This document shows positions 4,914-7,788 of a stretch of DNA of 7,788 nucleotides, piece after piece. Positions within the stretch are counted from its first letter, which is position 1; the number at the start of each line of letters is the position of its first letter. Both the position numbers and the translations under genes were made by a program. Origin of the DNA: CAYJVP01 sp964373615 (GTDB lineage: Bacteria > Patescibacteriota > Patescibacteriia > UBA9934 > GWF2-40-263); contig CAYJVP010000047.1 in assembly GCA_964373615.1 (NCBI GenBank), forward strand, positions 1 to 7,788, read 5' to 3'. The notes beneath the pieces are model-generated. The model did not search any database and had not been told where the DNA came from. It was given only the letters and a program-made list of their open reading frames with translations.

Positions 4914-7328
4914 ATGAACATCCTGATTTCCTACAACTGGTTGAAAGAATCCATGAAGACCGATTTATCGGCTGTGGAGTTTGCAAAACGCACGACGGCA
5001 GCAGGGAACAGCGTGGAGCGCATGCATGTTTTGCGGGAGCGCTACGCGAAGGTTGTCGTCGGCGAGGTTCTTGAGGTTCTTGCACATCCGAACGCGAATA
5101 AGTTGAAGCTGGCAAAAACAAAGATTGGAAAGGAGGCCGTTGATATCGTGTGCGGTGGCACAAATCTTGCGGCAGGACAAAAAGTCCCGGTGGCGCTCCC
5201 AGGGGCTAAAGTTCGTTGGCATGGGGAGGAGAACTGGACAGAGCTGCATGCGACAGAGATTCGAGGGGCGAAGAGTCACGGCATGATCTGTGCTGCGGCC
5301 GAGCTTGGATTTTCCGCCATAGGCGGAGACAAGATCAAACAGGGCGAGCAGGAGATTTGGGATATCACGAACCTCACCGACGCGAAGCCTGGCACGTCTT
5401 TTGTTGACGCGCTTGCGCTCGACGACGTGATTTTTGACATCGAAGCAACCACGAACCGTCCGGATTGCATGTCGATCATTGGCCAAGCGCGCGAAGGCTC
5501 TGCCGTGACCGGCGCGAAGTTTCTTTGGAAGCCACTGCCGCCCGTGAAGCCACTGCCGCCAGTGAAACCTCTGTCCGTTTCCGTTCACGATCCCAAACTC
5601 TGCCCACGCTACCAAGCGGTTACCATTGACGGCGTGAAGGTCGGACCCTCTCCATGGTGGGTGCAGGCGCGACTGTTGCTTGCCGGGCGCCGGCCGATCA
5701 ACAATGTCGTGGACGTGACGAACTACGTGTTGCACGAGTTGGGCCAGCCGCTGCACGCCTTTGATGCGGACAAACTTGATGGCGGCGAGATCATCGTGCG
5801 TCGCGCCAAGAAGGGGGAGGTGATTCAGGCGCTTGATGAAGAGGAGTACACATTGACGGACCAGATGCTCGTGATTGCGGACGCAAAGAAGGCGGTCGCC
5901 ATTGCTGGCGTGATGGGAGGCGTTCAAACGGGCACAAGCGAGAAAACAACGCGGATCGTCGTTGAGTCGGCGAATTTCGATCCAGTTTCCGTGCGTCGGA
6001 CCTCGCGGAGCCTGAATCTCATTTCGGATTCTTCCAAATTGTTTGAGAAAGGGCTTTCGACCGAGGCGACCGCGCCAGCCTTGGCGCGTGCGGTTGAACT
6101 CATTCTTCAAATTGCCGGCGGGCGTGTGGCTTCGGAGGTTGTCGATGTTCGAGCGGAAACGTATGAGCACGAACATTTTCCGTTTGATCCGGTGAAGACC
6201 GTTGAACGCATCGGCATGGACATTCCCGAAAAAGACATGCTTGAGATCCTGAAGCGTCTTGGTTTTGAGCCGGGAAAAAAAACGCGTGGAATTTATGACA
6301 TCGACGTTCCCTATTGGCGCGATCATGACATTGAGACCTCGGTCGACTTTGTGGAGGAGATCGCCCGCGTGTACGGCTATGCCAATATCCCAGCTGCTTT
6401 GCCCGGAGGGGAGCTGAAGCTTATTCCAGAGGACCCAGGGCTCGTGTGGGAGCGGCGTGCCAAAGAGGCGCTTCGCGGCGCGGGGTTTACGGAGACGTAC
6501 GCGTATAGTTTTGTTTCTCGCAAGCAACTCGAATCATACGAAATTGATCCTGCATCGGCGGTGCATGTGCAAAACCCGCTTTCAAGCGAGCAGGAGTTTT
6601 TACGCACAAGCCTTGTTCCAACCATGCTGACGACGATCGAGGCAAATCAGCGCGCGTTTCCGGAGGAATCACTGTTTGAAATTTCTTCGGTGTACACGCC
6701 GGTCAAGGGGGACATCCCCTCACAAAAACTTCGTCTGGCGCTCGCCGCGTATGGAAGCGACGGCGCGGTCGCGTTTTCCAAAGCAAAAGGCGCGCTTGAG
6801 AGGTTTTTCTCGGATCTTGGCGTGCGTCGACACCGGCTTGAGCGTTTGAGCGACGATGCGCGCTGGCACTCGGGTCGCAGCGCGAAGGTATGGGTTGGGG
6901 ATCACGTGGATGTTGGTGTCGTGGGCGAGGTGTCGCGCGAGGTTGCAGAGCGGTTTGGTCTTGAAGGACGTGCCGTACTCGTCGACATCGATTTCGAAGC
7001 GCTCCTTCCGTTTTTTTCCACGTCACGATCGTATACGCCGATTCCCCTTTACCCGTCCGTGAAGCGCGATCTCGCCTTTCTCGTTGACCATACGCTTGCA
7101 TACGCAACGATTGAGGTGAAACTCAAGGCGACAAATCCGCTTGTGCGCGAGCTCGAGCTCTTCGATGTCTACACAGGAAAGGGTGTACCCGCAGGAAAAA
7201 AATCCCTTGCCGTTCACCTGACGCTCCGTGCCGATGATCGAACGCTTGCCTCCGCGGAAGCGGATCAGGTCGTCACCGATCTCCGCGAGGTGCTCGAAAG
7301 GCAATTTTCTGCTATCATACGAATGTAG
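4914..7328 (+). CDS. pheT: Phenylalanyl-tRNA synthetase beta subunit
   Basis: An 804-residue subunit, full length for the bacterial family, partner of PheS in the alpha2-beta2 enzyme. Domains in order: N-terminal B1 segment (1-40), tRNA-binding OB fold (about 41-150, GEVLEVLAHPNANKLKLAKT), the B1 remainder with D175..TTNRPDCMS (179-187), the B3/B4 editing domain (about 225-385), the B5 DNA/tRNA-binding-like domain (about 422-495), the catalytic-like core (about 505-700), and the C-terminal anticodon-binding FDX-ACB domain (about 705-804, PLYPSVKRDLAFLVD). The editing site looks intact: H281 in GQPLHAFD and E351 in VESANFD, the counterparts of the residues that clear Tyr-tRNA-Phe. A duplicated six-residue unit sits in the linker at 206-217. 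The last codons also contain the promoter of the next gene, whose ATG follows nine bases after the TAG. Confidence 0.96.
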   Translation: MNILISYNWLKESMKTDLSAVEFAKRTTAAGNSVERMHVLRERYAKVVVGEVLEVLAHPNANKLKLAKTKIGKEAVDIVCGGTNLAAGQKVPVALPGAKVRWHGEENWTELHATEIRGAKSHGMICAAAELGFSAIGGDKIKQGEQEIWDITNLTDAKPGTSFVDALALDDVIFDIEATTNRPDCMSIIGQAREGSAVTGAKFLWKPLPPVKPLPPVKPLSVSVHDPKLCPRYQAVTIDGVKVGPSPWWVQARLLLAGRRPINNVVDVTNYVLHELGQPLHAFDADKLDGGEIIVRRAKKGEVIQALDEEEYTLTDQMLVIADAKKAVAIAGVMGGVQTGTSEKTTRIVVESANFDPVSVRRTSRSLNLISDSSKLFEKGLSTEATAPALARAVELILQIAGGRVASEVVDVRAETYEHEHFPFDPVKTVERIGMDIPEKDMLEILKRLGFEPGKKTRGIYDIDVPYWRDHDIETSVDFVEEIARVYGYANIPAALPGGELKLIPEDPGLVWERRAKEALRGAGFTETYAYSFVSRKQLESYEIDPASAVHVQNPLSSEQEFLRTSLVPTMLTTIEANQRAFPEESLFEISSVYTPVKGDIPSQKLRLALAAYGSDGAVAFSKAKGALERFFSDLGVRRHRLERLSDDARWHSGRSAKVWVGDHVDVGVVGEVSREVAERFGLEGRAVLVDIDFEALLPFFSTSRSYTPIPLYPSVKRDLAFLVDHTLAYATIEVKLKATNPLVRELELFDVYTGKGVPAGKKSLAVHLTLRADDRTLASAEADQVVTDLREVLERQFSAIIRM
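5529..5564 (+). repeat. Two-copy 18-bp tandem repeat in pheT
   Basis: AAGCCACTGCCGCCCGTG (5529-5546) is followed directly by the same unit with one change (C to A at 5561). It encodes K-P-L-P-P-V twice (residues 206-217), and a third partial unit K-P-L follows at 218-220. It lies in the linker between the tRNA-binding/B1 part and the B3/B4 editing domain, where extra length is easily tolerated. Confidence 0.85.
7310..7318 (+). promoter_or_regulatory. Extended -10 promoter inside the end of pheT
   Basis: TGC-TATCAT (TG at 7310-7311, hexamer 7313-7318) lies over the last pheT codons and would start RNA near 7325, about 13 bases before ATG 7338. TAGTAT (7326-7331) is a weaker second -10 candidate that would place the start exactly at the ATG. 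No -35 box is evident. Confidence 0.45.
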
Positions 7329-7337
7329 TATTCTCTT

Positions 7338-7628
7338 ATGTTTGAATCTCGCGACATTCTCTACATCGTCCTCGCGTTTTGTTCCTTGTGGCTCACGGCG
7401 TTTTTTTGCTGGCTCATCTGGCAGATCGCCATGATTTTGAAGAACGTGAACGACACTATGACCGAGGCGCGTGAAAAGATCGCGAAGATTGAGGAAGCGC
7501 TGACCGCAATCAAAAACCGTTTTGAAAAGGCCACGGCCGGATTTGGGTTGTTTGGCGAGGGAATCAAGAAGCTCGTGGAGTACGTTGTCGAAAAGAAACG
7601 CGAGAAGATGTCAAAAAACGACGAATAA
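7338..7628 (+). CDS. Small membrane-anchored helical protein of unknown function
   Basis: A 96-residue protein. One hydrophobic helix spans about 8-33 (ILYIVLAFCSLWLTAFFCWLIWQIAM) with a short polar N-terminus. A charged helix with heptad-like spacing follows (about 34-67, VNDTMTEAREKIAKIEEALTAIK), then a glycine-containing turn (GFGLFGEG, 68-75) and a lysine/glutamate-rich tail. It therefore looks like a bitopic protein with a cytoplasmic or periplasmic coiled coil; orientation is not clear. The layout recalls DUF948-like or YtxH-like small proteins, but I do not recognise a named family. It starts nine bases after pheT with no Shine-Dalgarno, and a terminator follows 15 bases after its stop. 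It is either the last gene of the pheST operon or a separately promoted gene. No link with tRNA charging is evident. Confidence 0.75.
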   Translation: MFESRDILYIVLAFCSLWLTAFFCWLIWQIAMILKNVNDTMTEAREKIAKIEEALTAIKNRFEKATAGFGLFGEGIKKLVEYVVEKKREKMSKNDE

Positions 7629-7643
7629 TGCTGGATGCAATGG

Positions 7644-7664
7644 CTCCGCAACGGCGGAGTTTTT
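7644..7664 (+). terminator. Rho-independent terminator at the end of the pheST unit
   Basis: CTCCGC (7644-7649) pairs perfectly with GCGGAG (7654-7659) around AACG, followed by TTTTT (7660-7664). It lies just after the small membrane protein gene. Confidence 0.85.
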
Positions 7665-7682
7665 GAGTGGTTCAAACAGTTT

Positions 7683-7707
7683 TTGCACGCCACCCGGCGG
7701 CGTGCAA
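7683..7707. repeat. Hairpin-forming inverted repeat
   Basis: TTGCACGCC (7683-7691) and GGCGTGCAA (7699-7707) form a perfect 9-bp stem with a seven-base loop. Neither strand has a T-run after the stem, so it is probably not a terminator. No gene is seen around it. Confidence 0.6.
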
Positions 7708-7758
7708 CGTCCATTTTCATTGGTCTGCACGTAGCCGGGCGGCGAACAAAGTGAGTGG

Positions 7759-7788
7759 GGTCAACGGACCTTCGCCCGCCGAAGCGGG
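7759..7788. repeat. Palindromic sequence cut by the window edge
   Basis: GGTC/GACC (7759-7762 with 7767-7770, loop AACG) is followed by CCCGC/GCGGG (7775-7779 with 7784-7788, loop CGAA). The second stem reaches the last base and may extend outward using GGACCTTCG (7767-7774 region). The rest of 7708-7758 shows no gene, RNA or promoter that I can support. Confidence 0.5.

Noticed and set aside
4965..6527. A 520-codon open frame on the minus strand opposite pheT
   Set aside because: It is a shadow of the clearly real pheT, with no recognisable domain and no start signals.
7665..7680. GGTTCAAAC resembling a tRNA T-loop
   Set aside because: No acceptor, D-arm or anticodon stem can be built around it.

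Overview
The window reads as a bacterial chromosome segment of fairly high GC, with all genes on the + strand and the standard stop codons in use (TGA ends two genes; no in-frame TGA is read through). The mix of a compact RseP-type protease, pheS and pheT split by palindromic spacers, a small one-helix membrane protein after pheT, and a GNAT protein with an inserted CxxC/HC knuckle and an 'FAEPPWNEW' segment suggests a Patescibacteria/CPR-type genome (Uhrbacteria-like). That placement is an inference from gene style, not a search result.

Region 1 (1-2333) is the more GC-rich part by eye. It holds the 3' part of a GNAT-like acetyltransferase ending in an intrinsic terminator, an S66 serine peptidase of the MccF type with its Ser-Glu-His triad intact, and a second GNAT with a possible zinc knuckle. 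The peptidase and the second GNAT look like one transcription unit. Together they recall the MccF/MccE pair that detoxifies aminoacyl-nucleotide antibiotics.

Region 2 (2334-7628) is lower in GC and is housekeeping: a strong terminator, a promoter, an M50 site-2 protease (RseP family), then pheS and pheT for the two subunits of phenylalanyl-tRNA synthetase, then a 96-residue membrane-anchored helical protein and a terminator. Palindromic DNA surrounds and even enters the pheST genes: a 146-nt nested inverted repeat just before pheS, an imperfect 35-nt palindrome inside the pheS reading frame, and a three-hairpin element filling the pheS-pheT gap.

A consistent initiation pattern is visible. 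Three genes (S66 peptidase, rseP, small membrane protein) have a TATCAT/TATGAT -10 box so close to the ATG that the transcript would be leaderless or nearly so, and none has a well-placed Shine-Dalgarno. The two operon-internal genes (second GNAT, pheT) do have Shine-Dalgarno sequences. Region 3 (7629-7788) has no gene that I can see, only a terminator and further palindromes cut by the window edge.
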